Assembly (NCBI RefSeq): GCF_016756535.1
Contig: NZ_AP023247.1
Coordinates: 6,324,501 to 6,388,500 of the forward strand
Direction of reading: 5' to 3'
From: Mesorhizobium sp. 131-2-1
GTDB lineage: Bacteria; Pseudomonadota; Alphaproteobacteria; Rhizobiales; Rhizobiaceae
Length of the DNA stretch: 64,000 nt
This document shows, one piece after another, positions 45,006 through 55,354 of the stretch. Each line of letters starts with the position of its first letter. The first letter of the stretch is position 1. A model generated the notes under the pieces. It was not told the origin of the DNA, did not search any database, and worked only from the letters and a program-made list of their open reading frames with translations. A program made the position numbers and the translations under genes.

Positions 45006-47696
45006 TTAGTGGCCGTTGATTAGGTCTGTCACCCTTCGTTTGCGGTGCATCTCGGCCCGTGCCCACCGTTCGCGTATTTCCGCGAGCTTACGCTCGGTTT
45101 CTCGAAATTGCGTCTTTGCTATGGAAAACTGAGCATCAGTCGATGTCAGGCCGGGACCTCCGCCAAACCGTAGGGCGTCCCTGCCCTCCTCGGGGCTCGC
45201 GGGCAGTACGTCACCCAATTCGCTGACTAGCTCGTTTCGGCGCTTGGCAGCACAGCTCTCCTGGGACACACGCGCCGCGATCGCGCCGATTTGTGTATGG
45301 ACCTCCCGAAAAGGGGTGCCTCGCGAGGCCATTCGTTCCGCGGCGACGGTCGTCATGGCCAACCCATCTTCCAGATTTCTTCGCATCGATGTCGCGTTGA
45401 AAGATATGAACCTCACGATGAGCGATGTAAGGGTTACGGCCCGCGTGAGAGCTTCTTCCGCAAGTCGCAGGGGTGAGCAGCCATAGTTGCTCGACTCGAT
45501 CGAGTTGCTGAAGGGCGATTTGCAGGTTGCCGTTGCCGCGGACACGTATGCGCCCATGACAGTGCTTGCCGATCCCTTGATGTGTTCGAGAAGATATGGG
45601 TTCTTTTTTTGAGGCAGCATGGAAGAACCCCCTGCAAGATTGCGGGGAACCTCTATGAGAGCGAACTCGCGCGTCGTCCAAACCTGCATATCCTGGGCCA
45701 CACGACTGAGCAAAATCGAGACACTGGTAAAGATCGAAAGCCCATGAAGGTGGAGGTCCCGGCTTGCGACTGCATCGAGAGAGTTGAAGGACGGCAGTTC
45801 AAATCCCAGGAGGCTCGCCGTCTGCGAGCAATCTATAGGAATGCTGGTTCCGCCACCGGCACCGGCTCCCATGGGACAAGCCCTGATGTCTTTAAGCAGA
45901 CGATGAAGTCGCTCGCGCTCGCGCCCGAGAGCGAAGAAGACCCCGAGCAGATAGTGTCCCGGCGACCCTGGAAGCGCAATTTGATATTGGCTATAAAGCG
46001 GAGCCAAAAGGCTCGATGCCTCTTCCGCCCGCTGAAGCAGGGCATCTTGTGCAACTCCTATCTTCAGGGAAACGGAACACACGGCTTCCCGAAGGGACAG
46101 GAGAGAAATGGTGGCGTTCAAGTCGTTACGGGACCGGGCCAGGTGGAGCCAGCCGGCCCTTTCTGCGCCTGCTCTGGCGGCAAGCTCGGCCTCATAAGCC
46201 AAATAGAGTCCACGCGGAGCATCACGCCCATCCAGAGATTGGAACTCCTCGCCCTGGAAATCCAAGATATGCGTGAGCAGGTCTGCGGCTACAGCTCGGC
46301 TGACCAAGCCCTGGTCAGCGAGCATCACCAGATGTGCTTCATCCACCGTCGCCTGGAGCTGCAGGAGACGACCGTCTCGCGAGATTTCGATGGGTGGAGC
46401 GAGCAGCTTCATCGCCTCAGGATGCAGGGTCCATCCGCCGTCCCCTGGCTCGCCGACTCGCGTGTTGTTCGACTCGTCGGGCGTCGCCTCGATCTCAATG
46501 GCAATTGAATCGATCATCCGTTCAGCCGCCGCGGCGGCGGTTTCGAGTTCATCGGCGACGCCCACCGCATAAGCCACGCGGTCTCTGAAGTCGCCCTTGA
46601 TGCGTATTTCCTGTCCCTCAGATTTCAGCAGACCCGCTTCGGGTACAGTCGGCTCCGGACTGCGAGAAAAGGCCAAGCGCATGAGCTTTCCGGACTTTTC
46701 AGCAAGTCGAAAACGGATGGCTCCTGCCCTCTTGCTCGGTCCTGGCGGATCAAATTCTGCACCTGCATAGAGCCTTATCACTAGGTCGAGGACCGAGGTG
46801 CCCAAGGCCTGCGAGAGCATGATCGGAATCATTCCTCCTGCCAGCCTGGGATTGACCTCGATTACGACAGGGCCAGACTCCGTGATGACGAATTCCACGT
46901 GGGCCGGTCCGAAGTCCAAGCCTAAGGCCGACACTGCGTCGGCCGCAAAGGATCCCAGTTCGTCTAGTAACGGCTCCGGAAGGGGAGCCGGGAAGTCGTG
47001 ACCGACCTCGACGAAGCAGGGAAGCGGTCCCTTGTGCTTCGCGACAATTCCGAGGCAATACGGCGTCCCGTTGCACACGACGATTTCTGCAGAGTATTCC
47101 TTACCTTCTATATATTGCTGGATGAGGATCTCGGGACTGCCCAAATCCACTTGATCGAGCAGTACGACCTTCGCGTCCTCAAACGCCTGGGCGGCCGCTG
47201 AGGCGTTTTCGCAGAGACGTACCCCGCTGCTGCCGCTCCCGGAGACCGGCTTGATGACGACCGGGAAGACAGATTTGGCAAGCGCTTTCTTCACCTCCTC
47301 GCCCGACGTGACCAGACGAGTTTCAGGCACAGAGACTGATTTTCGCTCCAACTCTGTCACTTGCTTCCATTTGTTCCGGCACCTCGCTATGGCTTCCGGG
47401 TTTGCCGATGGGAGCCCGATCGCTCTGGCGACCTTGGACGCCGATTCCACGAAGTAGTCAGACGACGAAAATATCCCTGCCAGTCCCGTCAGCTTGGTGG
47501 CGATCTCGATGATCGCATCTCGACTGAGTGTTTCAGCTTCGATCACTTGCGCGTCGCTCTTCTCAAGGAAGGGGTAGCGCTTGCGATTGCGTGTCACGAG
47601 ATAGGGCCCGAACCCTAGGGCCTTGGCCCGCTTTATCAGTAGCTCGCCAGTGCCGGTCGTGTTGCTTTCTACGAAAAGGAAGCTGCCGCTGCTCAT
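45006..47696 (-). CDS. ATP-grasp / argininosuccinate-lyase fusion enzyme
   Basis: An 896-residue two-part enzyme. The N-terminal 400 residues form an ATP-grasp ligase: [20 protein letters not shown] (ATP-binding loop), [32 protein letters not shown] (metal-binding Glu and Asn). The C-terminal 460 residues are argininosuccinate lyase-like: [40 protein letters not shown] and the superfamily signature [20 protein letters not shown]. The ATG is one base after the preceding stop. By analogy with diaminobutyrate pathways the lyase half would release fumarate from an aspartate adduct and the ligase half could attach the product to another acid. This is inference; a primary arginine role is unlikely in this setting. 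Confidence 0.88.
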   Translation of the reverse strand: MSSGSFLFVESNTTGTGELLIKRAKALGFGPYLVTRNRKRYPFLEKSDAQVIEAETLSRDAIIEIATKLTGLAGIFSSSDYFVESASKVARAIGLPSANPEAIARCRNKWKQVTELERKSVSVPETRLVTSGEEVKKALAKSVFPVVIKPVSGSGSSGVRLCENASAAAQAFEDAKVVLLDQVDLGSPEILIQQYIEGKEYSAEIVVCNGTPYCLGIVAKHKGPLPCFVEVGHDFPAPLPEPLLDELGSFAADAVSALGLDFGPAHVEFVITESGPVVIEVNPRLAGGMIPIMLSQALGTSVLDLVIRLYAGAEFDPPGPSKRAGAIRFRLAEKSGKLMRLAFSRSPEPTVPEAGLLKSEGQEIRIKGDFRDRVAYAVGVADELETAAAAAERMIDSIAIEIEATPDESNNTRVGEPGDGGWTLHPEAMKLLAPPIEISRDGRLLQLQATVDEAHLVMLADQGLVSRAVAADLLTHILDFQGEEFQSLDGRDAPRGLYLAYEAELAARAGAERAGWLHLARSRNDLNATISLLSLREAVCSVSLKIGVAQDALLQRAEEASSLLAPLYSQYQIALPGSPGHYLLGVFFALGRERERLHRLLKDIRACPMGAGAGGGTSIPIDCSQTASLLGFELPSFNSLDAVASRDLHLHGLSIFTSVSILLSRVAQDMQVWTTREFALIEVPRNLAGGSSMLPQKKNPYLLEHIKGSASTVMGAYVSAATATCKSPFSNSIESSNYGCSPLRLAEEALTRAVTLTSLIVRFISFNATSMRRNLEDGLAMTTVAAERMASRGTPFREVHTQIGAIAARVSQESCAAKRRNELVSELGDVLPASPEEGRDALRFGGGPGLTSTDAQFSIAKTQFRETERKLAEIRERWARAEMHRKRRVTDLINGH

Positions 47697-47697
47697 C

Positions 47698-48762
47698 TTA
47701 CTGCTCCAACGCGCTCAAGACAGTTTCCCGGCTTTTCCGCATCCAACGATACCGGTTCCATGGTGGGCGGGCTGTCGAGGGATGCTCTTCGGTGGCTGGA
47801 GCGTCCAGAAGGACACCTTCATAGACACATCCATTTTGCTGGAGCCATTCGTGATCGTAGACGGCTTCGACGTAGCGATGACCTTCATCAGGACATATGA
47901 CGACCACGGTTTCGTCTGGATACTGTCGAGCGCGCCAGCGCCCCACAATATAGCTCGCTCCGGACGTCGGACCGGCAAAAATGGCGTGCCGTTCGTGAAG
48001 CTCACGCGTTGCGGCAAATGCCAGCGATGCCGACGTGAAATGAACCTCGTCATATAATTCATGCTTCACATTTTTCGGGACGAGACTATTCCCCAATCCG
48101 CGTAGTTTCCGGTCGCCGTCCGGCTGACCGAAGATGACACTATTGAACGTGTCCACCCCGATCAGGCCGGCGCTGGGGGATTTTTGACGAAGGCGTTCTA
48201 TTGTTCCGCAAGTGGACCCGCCTGATCCGACAGAACCCACTAAGGTCACGTCGGGACAAAGCATTCCTATGACCTGGTCGGCGAAGGATTTGTAGGCTGC
48301 AGGATTGTCCGCGGTTTCGTATTGGCGAGGCCAAAAACATGAGGGGCCCAACTGCCTCATCCTGGCGTACAATGCATCGAGACGGCTTCTTTGATATCCG
48401 CCCTGTTTCGCCTTGTCGGTTACTATGACCACTTCCGCGCCCAGGGATCTCAACCTGCTCTCAAGAGCCCTATCCATTACCGGGTCGGTAAAAATCTCGA
48501 GCCGAAATCCGTGCTCGCGGCAGACTACGGCTAACCCCAGCGCGAAGGTGCCACTCGAGGTCTCCAAAACGGTCGTGCCCTGCTTCAACGTCCCACGATT
48601 CAGTGCTTGTTCAATAATGTACTTAGCGGGAAGCAGCTTCATGAATGCAAACTGCGCAAGATAAAGATTCGTGCCGCACCTGATTATGCGAGGTAGCGCA
48701 TAAGCAGCAGAATAGCCGGAGAAAGGCAGGTGTTTGCGAACGGCACTCATATGGCAGGTCAT
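47698..48762 (-). CDS. Cysteine-synthase-like PLP enzyme (beta-replacement)
   Basis: A fold-type II PLP enzyme of the cysteine synthase/SbnA group, about 354 residues. The expected cofactor lysine region is [20 protein letters not shown], substrate loop [15 protein letters not shown], and the phosphate-binding loop [20 protein letters not shown]. The start at 48762 overlaps the kinase stop (ATGA); an ATG four codons later is possible. Between a threonine-kinase-like and a lyase-like gene, it would replace the phosphate of O-phosphothreonine with the amine of aspartate or glutamate (inference from the related diaminopropionate and diaminobutyrate pathways). Confidence 0.85.
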   Translation of the reverse strand: MTCHMSAVRKHLPFSGYSAAYALPRIIRCGTNLYLAQFAFMKLLPAKYIIEQALNRGTLKQGTTVLETSSGTFALGLAVVCREHGFRLEIFTDPVMDRALESRLRSLGAEVVIVTDKAKQGGYQRSRLDALYARMRQLGPSCFWPRQYETADNPAAYKSFADQVIGMLCPDVTLVGSVGSGGSTCGTIERLRQKSPSAGLIGVDTFNSVIFGQPDGDRKLRGLGNSLVPKNVKHELYDEVHFTSASLAFAATRELHERHAIFAGPTSGASYIVGRWRARQYPDETVVVICPDEGHRYVEAVYDHEWLQQNGCVYEGVLLDAPATEEHPSTARPPWNRYRWMRKSRETVLSALEQ

Positions 48763-49709
48763 CCTCGCCAATGCATGGTCAGGTATACTCTTGGCGAGCT
48801 GTTGAACCGAGCTATCTGGTCGACCACAGACTGCAGCTTCCGCGGGAAGTCGCATGCCGTTCGATCAAGCAAGATTCCGATCACGGTACCGCTGTGCGCC
48901 ACTATGACGCCTAGCGCTCCGACCTCCTCGGACACTTTCAGCATCGAATTTAGATGCTCTTTGGGAACCCGCTCCTGATGCAGGAGGGCGCTGGCTGTAG
49001 CGATTTTGCCTATCGACGCGATGTCACCCTGCGGAATTGCTATTCTCGCCTGTTCGAGCAATTCCTGATATTGCGCTTTTTGGCGAGCGGAGATTTCACC
49101 TCGTCGCTGGTCATAGGCGACGGTTTCGACGATGCCTCCTTCATCGATACCGACGACGGCAAGAGGCGGCATTTGCCCAAGGAACGAGATAAGCCTACAG
49201 GATCGGTGTTGATATGCGACAATGCCCGGGTACATGACCCCATCGGACGGCTCGATTTCCGCCATCAGCTTCTCGATCAACGACGTCCGAACCCTTCGCT
49301 TGAACGAGGAGCCGATTGACCGCGCAGTCGCCACGAGATCTGCAGAGGAACTCGCCAGACCTTTTCCTTCTGGGAGCTCAGATTCCAAAAGGAGATTTCC
49401 TCCTGATACGCCAAGCGCAAGCACGAGGTTCTCGGCCAGTCGTTGTGCTTTGACCTTATTTGTCGGGTAAATGCTTACAGATTGGGTGCCCGCTATTGGA
49501 ATGAAGCAAGCACGAGCAAAGAGTGCGACTGGCATCGTGATCAAGAAGTGGGAATCATGCGAAACTGAGCCGATCGGCAATTGGCCTTGCAGCAATTCGC
49601 CGAACGTGCCGCAACAAAGGGCTTGGCCACCGCCACTATGAATTCTTGGCTCCCCACCTCCTGCGATGGTCCCAACCGTGTCATTGCAATCGCACCTCTG
49701 GTAACGCAA
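48759..49709 (-). CDS. GHMP-family kinase, probable L-threonine kinase
   Basis: A 316-residue GHMP kinase closest in pattern to PduX-type L-threonine kinases. The N-terminus CCGTFGELLQGQL is the PduX-like CGELxQG motif; LLESELPEGKGLASSSADLV is the GHMP ATP-binding loop (PxGxGLASS); GVIVAHSGTVIGILLD is motif 3. The only in-frame start in the expected range is a TTG at 49709; a GGAGGTGGGGAG stretch lies downstream before a possible non-standard start, so the exact N-terminus is uncertain. It is the first gene of a three-gene coupled operon. Confidence 0.82.
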   Translation of the reverse strand: MRYQRCDCNDTVGTIAGGGEPRIHSGGGQALCCGTFGELLQGQLPIGSVSHDSHFLITMPVALFARACFIPIAGTQSVSIYPTNKVKAQRLAENLVLALGVSGGNLLLESELPEGKGLASSSADLVATARSIGSSFKRRVRTSLIEKLMAEIEPSDGVMYPGIVAYQHRSCRLISFLGQMPPLAVVGIDEGGIVETVAYDQRRGEISARQKAQYQELLEQARIAIPQGDIASIGKIATASALLHQERVPKEHLNSMLKVSEEVGALGVIVAHSGTVIGILLDRTACDFPRKLQSVVDQIARFNSSPRVYLTMHWRG

Positions 49710-50081
49710 GTGTGGCTCCCAACTATCATCGGCCGCTTCTAGAAGTTCTGAAGCCGATGCTCGGCCTGATTTCTGAAGAGCTCATCGGATTGGATTTCCG
49801 GATAACCATGTCACTTCCCTTACGACCAGCCATGAGAACAATCGGGGCACCGCTTGTGTTCGATTGCACGGCATTTACCTCTGGCGTGCCGGGCTTCGAA
49901 TATGCTGTGACCGTAACATTGGTGCGGTGCCGGGGCGTGCAAAGATTCTGTGAAGTTGCTTTAAGATGCTGTTACACAGATTGCCACAATGGCGCGGCCG
50001 CCCCTTGGATTTGGCCTGAACTGGCAACGCTGTAGATGGTTCGGCGACTCCATCGAGAAGACGCGGCGAACTGTTCTGCCG
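49710..50081. other. Upstream region of the biosynthetic operon
   Basis: About 370 bases between the TTG start of the kinase gene and the IS630 remnant. I searched it for a nod box, a NifA site and a -24/-12 element and found none convincing. Confidence 0.4.
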
Positions 50082-50346
50082 CTAGTGGATGGAATCTAAC
50101 ACTTGGTGCCCATGTTTAACTGCGGCGATGATTTTGTCGGGGTCTGCGGTCCAAGTGGATGGTTTGGGTTTCTGGTTGTGCTCGGCAAGGAAGCGGTTGA
50201 TTGCCGCCTGGAGGTCGACGTCGGAGTGGAAGACGCCTCGCTTGAGACGACGCTTCGGCAGTTTGGCGAAGAAGCCTTCGACCGCATTGAGCCAGGAGCA
50301 CGAGGTCGGCGTGAAGTGGAAGGTGAAGCGCGGATGGCGATCGAGC
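50082..50346 (-). pseudogene. IS630-family transposase, C-terminal part
   Basis: Minus-strand codons read LDRHPRFTFHFTPTSCSWLN, AVEGFFAKLPKRRLKRGVFH and FLAEHNQKPKPSTWTADPDK to a stop at 50082, the C-terminus of an IS630 transposase. The upstream part of the same gene is at 54383-55181, separated by an inserted IS21/IS3 pair. Confidence 0.9.
50340..50346. repeat. 7-base target duplication of the IS21 element (left)
   Basis: ATCGAGC, matching 54383-54389 on the other side of the inserted element. Confidence 0.85.
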
Positions 50347-50452
50347 TGCGCATTCCGCCAACTCAGGACAGCGATTCCGCTAAATACGGGACAGGCGTTC
50401 CGGTAATGTCGGGACAGCCTGGGGTCGCTGGTTCTCGATAGCCTCGTTGAGT

Positions 50453-51215
50453 TCAGGATTGATTGATTTCGGTGTTTTCGGCGCCGGTCAAGAGGGGCCT
50501 CGTTTTTTGCTTTCGCAGACTGTCGCCTTGCAGGGCAATGCGGTGAGCATTGTGAACGATCCTGTCAAGAATGGCGTCGGCGACGGTGGGGTCATTGATC
50601 AGGTCATGCCATTTGTCCACGGTGGTCTGAGCGGCGATGATGGTTGAGCGGCGGCGATATCTCTCCTCGACGATTTCGAAGAGATGGAAGCGCTGCTGGT
50701 CCGAGAGGCTGTGGGAGCCAAAATCGTCGAGGATGAGCAAATGCACTCGGGTAAGTTTTTCGATGAGCCGGGGGAAGCGCCCGTCGAGGCGGGCGAGCGC
50801 CAGATCCTCGAACATGCGCGGTACGCGCACATAGAGAACGGAATGGTCGAGCCGGGCCGCCTGCCGTCCGAAGGCGCAGGCCAACCATGATTTTCCGGAT
50901 CAAATTCTCCTGGGCCTTGAGCCAATGGCCTTGGGCGAGCGCCATGGTGTTGCGGCGGTCGAGGCCGCGCGCGGGCGCGAAGTCGATGTCTTCGATGCAT
51001 GCTTCGGGGAAGCGCAGCTTGGCCGAGGCGAGCTTGTTCCTGACACGCTTGTCGGCCCGCATGGCGATCTCCCGGTCGAGCATCAGGCCGAGCCATTCGT
51101 CGCGGCTCAACTCATTGGCGCTGCTCTGTTCAGCTGCGGCCAGTTCGCGCCAGGCGGTAGCCATGCCAGGGAGCCCGAGGGCCTGCATTTGATCGAGGGT
51201 TGGGTTTGTCAGCAT
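50453..51215 (-). pseudogene. IstB, damaged in the ATP-binding loop
   Basis: Starts [20 protein letters not shown] and proceeds normally to [15 protein letters not shown]. The Walker A GPxGxGK should follow but is missing; the reading resumes in another frame at [40 protein letters not shown] (Walker B) and continues to 50453. A short deletion removed the P-loop and shifted the frame, so the transposition helper should be dead. Confidence 0.88.
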
Positions 51216-51231
51216 TCTTTCGTCCTTTGCT

Positions 51232-52785
51232 TCACTGATAGTAGGTGCGGCCGCGGATATTGGCGTGGGCTGGTGTCGGCTTCGCCGGTTCGGCCTGCGA
51301 TCCCATGAGATCGAGGCCGGCTTTGAGGATGGCGTTGACGGAGGAATAGGTGATCGCGTTGATGGTAAGCGCGCGCTCGCAAGCGGCGTCCAGGCGCGTG
51401 GGTCCATAGCGGGGCGATAGCGACAAGATGCCCATGGCCGAACGATAGCCCTGCTCGGGATGGGGCCTGTCGCGCATCATGCGTTCGACCAGGATCGCGG
51501 TGTTCGGGCCGATGACAGCCGCCCGGCCGATCAGGTTGGCGGGCGTGGTGTTGGCGTAGCGCTGATGCGCCTTGGGCATGTGAACGTCGATGGTGACATG
51601 GCCGCAGCGCTGCGATCGGCGAACATGGCAGGCGACGCGCTGGTGATCATGGAAGATCTCGATCACCCGGTGGGTGAGCCGGACCTCGACGGTGCGGCCG
51701 ATCAGTCGGTGCGGCACCGAGTAGAACGTCTTGTCGATCTCGACATGGTAGTCGGGATGCACCTTCGCCGATTTCCACTCGGCGTATTCAAACGGCGTCG
51801 CCGGCAGGGTGCCGAGCGCCGCCCGCTCGATCTCCTCGAACAGTTCGCGCCGGCTTTTGCCGACATGGCGCATCGGCCGGTTGTTCAGCTCCTCGAGCAG
51901 CTCGGCGATCGCCGCATTGAGCAGGGCTAGCGAGAAGAATTGGCGGTTGCGCAGTCGCGCCAGAATCCAGCGTTCGACGATGAGAACTGCGCCCTCGACC
52001 TTGCCTTTGTCGCGCGGCTTTGCTGGTCGGGTCGGCAGGATCGTGGTGTCGTAATGCTCGGCCATGGCCGCAAACGTCGCGTTCAAGGTCGGCTCGAACC
52101 ACAGGGCCTTGACGACACCAGCCTTCAGATTGTCGCAGACGATCGCTTTGGTGACCCCACCAAAAAAGCTCAGGGCCTGCACCTGTCCTTCGATCCAATC
52201 CGGCAGCTTTTGGCTGAGGCTGGCATGGGCGAAGGTGAGATTGGAGGCTCCCAGCACCGCCACGAAGATCTGCGCCGGCGCAATGACGCCGGTGATCGGA
52301 TCGATCACCGACACCGTCTGTCCGGCATAGTCGGTCTGCATCACAGCGCCGGCCGCGTGCCGATGACGGAACACAGCACTTGTACGCTGTTCGAAGAGGG
52401 CGAACCGGTCGCAGAACCAGCTGTAGCCATAGCCGTTGGGATGGGCAGCCCGATATTCATGCCACAGCAGGGCCAGTGTCACCCCTTTGCGCTTGAGTTC
52501 CCGGGCGATTGCCGCCCAGTCCGGCTCACTCAGATCAAGGGGAGGACGGCCCGCGCGCCCGAAGAGCAGTCGTTCGAGCTTGGCGTCGTCGTCATAGCCA
52601 GGCAACAGCGGCCAGCCCGTTAAACCGGCCTCCCGCGCCCGAAGCAGATAGGTTGAAACCGAGGTCTTGCTGATCTTCAGCCGTTCGGCCACCTCACGCA
52701 CTGAAAGGCCCTGGTCATGGGTCAGGCGTAGGATCGAGCGGATATCCCTCACTGTCGTTCGTCTCGCTTGCTTCCGTCTTGGCAT
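51232..52785 (-). CDS. IstA, IS21-family transposase
   Basis: A 517-residue IstA. The N-terminal HTH ([20 protein letters not shown]), the DDE catalytic core with its first Asp in [40 protein letters not shown] (second Asp) and [20 protein letters not shown] (Glu), and the C-terminal binding region ending [11 protein letters not shown] are all present. The ATG at 52785 has an AGAGGA site. It appears intact, but its partner IstB is not. Confidence 0.93.
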   Translation of the reverse strand: MPRRKQARRTTVRDIRSILRLTHDQGLSVREVAERLKISKTSVSTYLLRAREAGLTGWPLLPGYDDDAKLERLLFGRAGRPPLDLSEPDWAAIARELKRKGVTLALLWHEYRAAHPNGYGYSWFCDRFALFEQRTSAVFRHRHAAGAVMQTDYAGQTVSVIDPITGVIAPAQIFVAVLGASNLTFAHASLSQKLPDWIEGQVQALSFFGGVTKAIVCDNLKAGVVKALWFEPTLNATFAAMAEHYDTTILPTRPAKPRDKGKVEGAVLIVERWILARLRNRQFFSLALLNAAIAELLEELNNRPMRHVGKSRRELFEEIERAALGTLPATPFEYAEWKSAKVHPDYHVEIDKTFYSVPHRLIGRTVEVRLTHRVIEIFHDHQRVACHVRRSQRCGHVTIDVHMPKAHQRYANTTPANLIGRAAVIGPNTAILVERMMRDRPHPEQGYRSAMGILSLSPRYGPTRLDAACERALTINAITYSSVNAILKAGLDLMGSQAEPAKPTPAHANIRGRTYYQ

Positions 52786-52910
52786 CGGTCCTCTCAACAC
52801 ACGCGTGAGAGACCAAATTGCCAGAACAGCGCCGTCGAGAACCGGTCGCCAAATCCACCCCGCAAAGCTGTCCGGGATTTAGTGGAATCACTGTCCGGGA
52901 ATTACTGGAA

Positions 52911-52914
52911 TTGC
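52911..52914. repeat. 4-base target duplication of the IS3 element (left)
   Basis: TTGC, matching 54330-54333 on the right of the element. Confidence 0.65.
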
Positions 52915-52970
52915 TGGAGTGCACCCCCAGACTGAGACAAGGAAAATAGCGGACAGTTTCCCGTGTTAAG

Positions 52971-53840
52971 CTATGCAGCCTTTTCCATCTGTCGCCCGCG
53001 TGAATGCTTCTGTTCGTATTCCTCCGGACTGAGGTAGTCGAGCGCCGAATGCAGGCGCTCCGTATTGTAAACGGTCTCTATGAAAGCGCCGATGTGCTTG
53101 CGGGCATCATCTGCATCCTTATAGGCGAGACCTTGCACCTCTTCCTGTTTCAGGGTTTTCATGAAGCTCTCCGCCTTCGCATTGTCGTAAGGATTGCCGA
53201 CACGACTCATGCTCGCCTGGATACCGTGTAGATGCAGAAGTTCGGAGTAGGCCCCGCACGCGTATTGAACTCCGCGGTCGGAATGATGAATGAGGCTCCC
53301 GGGTACGGGCTGGCGATCAGCGATGGCCATCTCGAGAGCTTCGATGGCAAGGCTTGCTCTAAGATGCGTATCCAGCGCCCATCCGACAACCTTGCGGCTG
53401 AACGCGTCAAGGACAACGGCAAGGAAGGCAAACTCCTCAGCCAGATGCAGGAAGGTGATATCGGCAACCCATAGCTGGTTTACGCCATTGAGGATCATTC
53501 CCCTCGCGAGGTTCTGCACGACTTGCCAACCATGCCTGGAGTTGGTCGTCACAGGAACAAAGGGGCTAGCGCGCAGGCACAACAGATTGTCTTCACGCAT
53601 GATCCGCAGAACGCATTTGTGATTAACTTGCCACCCCTCACGCCGAAGCAGGGCTCCAATCCGGCGGTACCCGTAGTGTGTGTTGCCGAGAGCCAGCTTC
53701 TGAATGAGATCGCGCAAACCCGTCTCGGCTCGACGAGGGGCTGAATCCAGCCAGTGACGGTAATAGCTCGCGCGGCTGACACCAGCGAGCCAGCACATTC
53801 TGTCGATGTTGAATTCGCCTTGCGACAGGCCGGTCATCAT
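52971..53840 (-). CDS. IS3-family transposase OrfB
   Basis: A 289-residue integrase-type DDE protein: an HTH_21 segment (LGNTHYGYRRIGALLRREGW), first Asp in QLWVADITFLHL, second in SLIHHSDRGVQYACGAYSEL, Glu in NPYDNAKAESFMKTLKQEEV. The ATG overlaps the orfA stop as ATGA, next to an AAAAG stretch that could also allow a -1 fusion frameshift. It looks intact. Confidence 0.93.
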   Translation of the reverse strand: MMTGLSQGEFNIDRMCWLAGVSRASYYRHWLDSAPRRAETGLRDLIQKLALGNTHYGYRRIGALLRREGWQVNHKCVLRIMREDNLLCLRASPFVPVTTNSRHGWQVVQNLARGMILNGVNQLWVADITFLHLAEEFAFLAVVLDAFSRKVVGWALDTHLRASLAIEALEMAIADRQPVPGSLIHHSDRGVQYACGAYSELLHLHGIQASMSRVGNPYDNAKAESFMKTLKQEEVQGLAYKDADDARKHIGAFIETVYNTERLHSALDYLSPEEYEQKHSRGRQMEKAA

Positions 53841-54259
53841 CTTTTCAATGACTTTGAAGATGCCGTTTCGCCAGGAGCGCTGCTCCGACGCTGATCTTCC
53901 TCGAAGTGCCGCAAGGCTTCGCGAAAAAAATCGAGATCGAGCTGCTGCTGCCCGACCTTCTGCTCCAGTTCCCTGATCCGGCGCCTGGCCTTGGTCAGTG
54001 CCTTTTCCTGAGGTGCCGGCACATCCACTGCACTCTGCAGCTGTGCGGTCCCGTCAACTCCTGCTGTCGATCTGGCCGGCCGGCCGCGCCGACGTGACTT
54101 CAGATTACCATGAAGCCTGAGATGATCACGCCACTCGTAAAGTCGTTGGCGACTGATACCAACCTCATCTGCCAACTTGCTGACGGTTTCGCCCGCTTCC
54201 ATGCGCCGGAGAAGCTCCAGCTTTTGGTCATCATCAATAACTCTTTGCCGTCCGGCCAT
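53837..54259 (-). CDS. IS3-family transposase OrfA
   Basis: A 140-residue HTH protein starting MAGRQRVIDDDQKLELLRRM, with VSKLADEVGISRQRLYEWRD as the recognition HTH and a leucine-zipper-like coiled coil (KARRRIRELEQKVGQQQLDL). I chose the ATG at 54259; an in-frame ATG at 54325 lies inside the terminal repeat. Confidence 0.88.
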   Translation of the reverse strand: MAGRQRVIDDDQKLELLRRMEAGETVSKLADEVGISRQRLYEWRDHLRLHGNLKSRRRGRPARSTAGVDGTAQLQSAVDVPAPQEKALTKARRRIRELEQKVGQQQLDLDFFREALRHFEEDQRRSSAPGETASSKSLKR

Positions 54260-54382
54260 GCCCCAGTTTCCTCTCCTTGCGGGGAAACTGTCCGCTATTT
54301 TCCTTGTCTCAGTCTGGGGGTGCACTCCATTGCTGTCCCCGACATTACTGGAATGCCTGTCCGGGAATTACCGGAACGCGCA

Positions 54383-55181
54383 ATCGAGCCATGCACGCAC
54401 CTTGCGGTGCTTGTGAGCGGCGTAGTTGTCGAGGACGACGTATCGGCACCTCGGCGTCGATGGCATTGAGAAAGCGGATGAATTCCTGATGCCGATGCCG
54501 CTGCATGTTCTTGCCGAGCCGTCGAGCACGTTGAGAGCCGCAAACAGTGTGGTCGTGCCATTGCGCTTGAGTCGTGGGTCATGGTGCCGAGCCTACCCTT
54601 CTTCATGGGCAGGCCAGATTGGGCACGGTCGAGCGCCTGGATCTGGCTCTTCTCGTCTACCGACAGCACGATGGTGTGAGCAGGCGGATCAAGATAGAGG
54701 CCGACGACGTCGCGCAGCTTGTCGACGAACTGCGGATCGTTGGAGAGCTTGAACTGGCGCCATCGATTGGGCTGCAGCCCGTGCGCCTTCCAGATGCGAC
54801 ACACCGCACTCGGGCTGATGCTGGCCGCGGTTGCCATCATGTCGGCGGTCCAGTTCGTAGTCTCGCCAGGCGGGTCCTGCAATGTCAGCGCCACCACACC
54901 CACGGCTACATCAGGCCCGAGAGGCGGAATGCGCGAAGGCCGCGTCTTGTCGCGCAACAATCCTCCGAAGCCTTCCTTGGCGAAGCGCTCCTGCCAGCGC
55001 CATACGCATGGCTGGATTTGCCGGTTTGCCGCATGATCTTGACGGTGCCTACACCGTCGCCGCTAAACAGAATGATTTCGGCCCGCCAGACGTGCTTCTG
55101 CGGCGCATTGCGATCCCTGATCAGCGCAGCCAGGCGCTGGCGATCAATCGAAGAAACGGTGAGCGAGATTCCTGTGCGCAT
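54383..55181 (-). pseudogene. IS630-family transposase, N-terminal and central part
   Basis: From an ATG near 55181 (MRTGISLTVSSIDRQRLAAL) the frame changes at about 55010 to GLLRDKTRPSRIPPLGPDVA, then TADMMATAASISPSAVCRIW, KAHGLQPNRWRQFKLSNDPQ and HTIVLSVDEKSQIQALDRAQ (DDE core with its Asp). It shifts again near 54590 before meeting the IS21 end. Its C-terminus lies at 50082-50346. At least two frameshifts besides the insertion make it dead. Confidence 0.88.
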
Positions 55182-55354
55182 CCGGCAGTCTCGCGCACAC
55201 GCCGCCAAAGGGGAATCCCAAATCGGCCTCTTCTGTCAGGTGGAAACCACTAGGCAGTCCGCCGTCGTGATCAACTACCAGACCAGGTAGTATCCCTTAT
55301 AACCCGCCGCTGGTAGCTAAATGGCTGACATAAAAACAACGCCTAGGCATTGAA

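Larger units (their letters stand above)
52915..54329 (-). mobile_element. IS3-family element inserted in the IS21 right end
   Basis: Perfect long terminal inverted repeats start TGGAGTGCACCCCCAGACTG at both ends and extend about 47 bases. The element is 1415 bases with two overlapping genes (orfA, orfB). The flanking TTGC duplicates and the intact ends make it the most recent insertion of the nest. Confidence 0.92.
50347..54382 (-). mobile_element. IS21-family element, itself interrupted by an IS3-family element
   Basis: The left end TGCGCATTCCG and the inverted right end CGGAACGCGCA form the terminal repeat, and inner TGTCCGGGAATTACCGGAA-type repeats recur at both ends as in IS21. The element is flanked by the duplication ATCGAGC and split IS630 in the codons for ALDR. 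It carries istA and a damaged istB. Positions 52915-54329 are a later insertion, so the true IS21 is about 2.6 kb. Confidence 0.88.
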
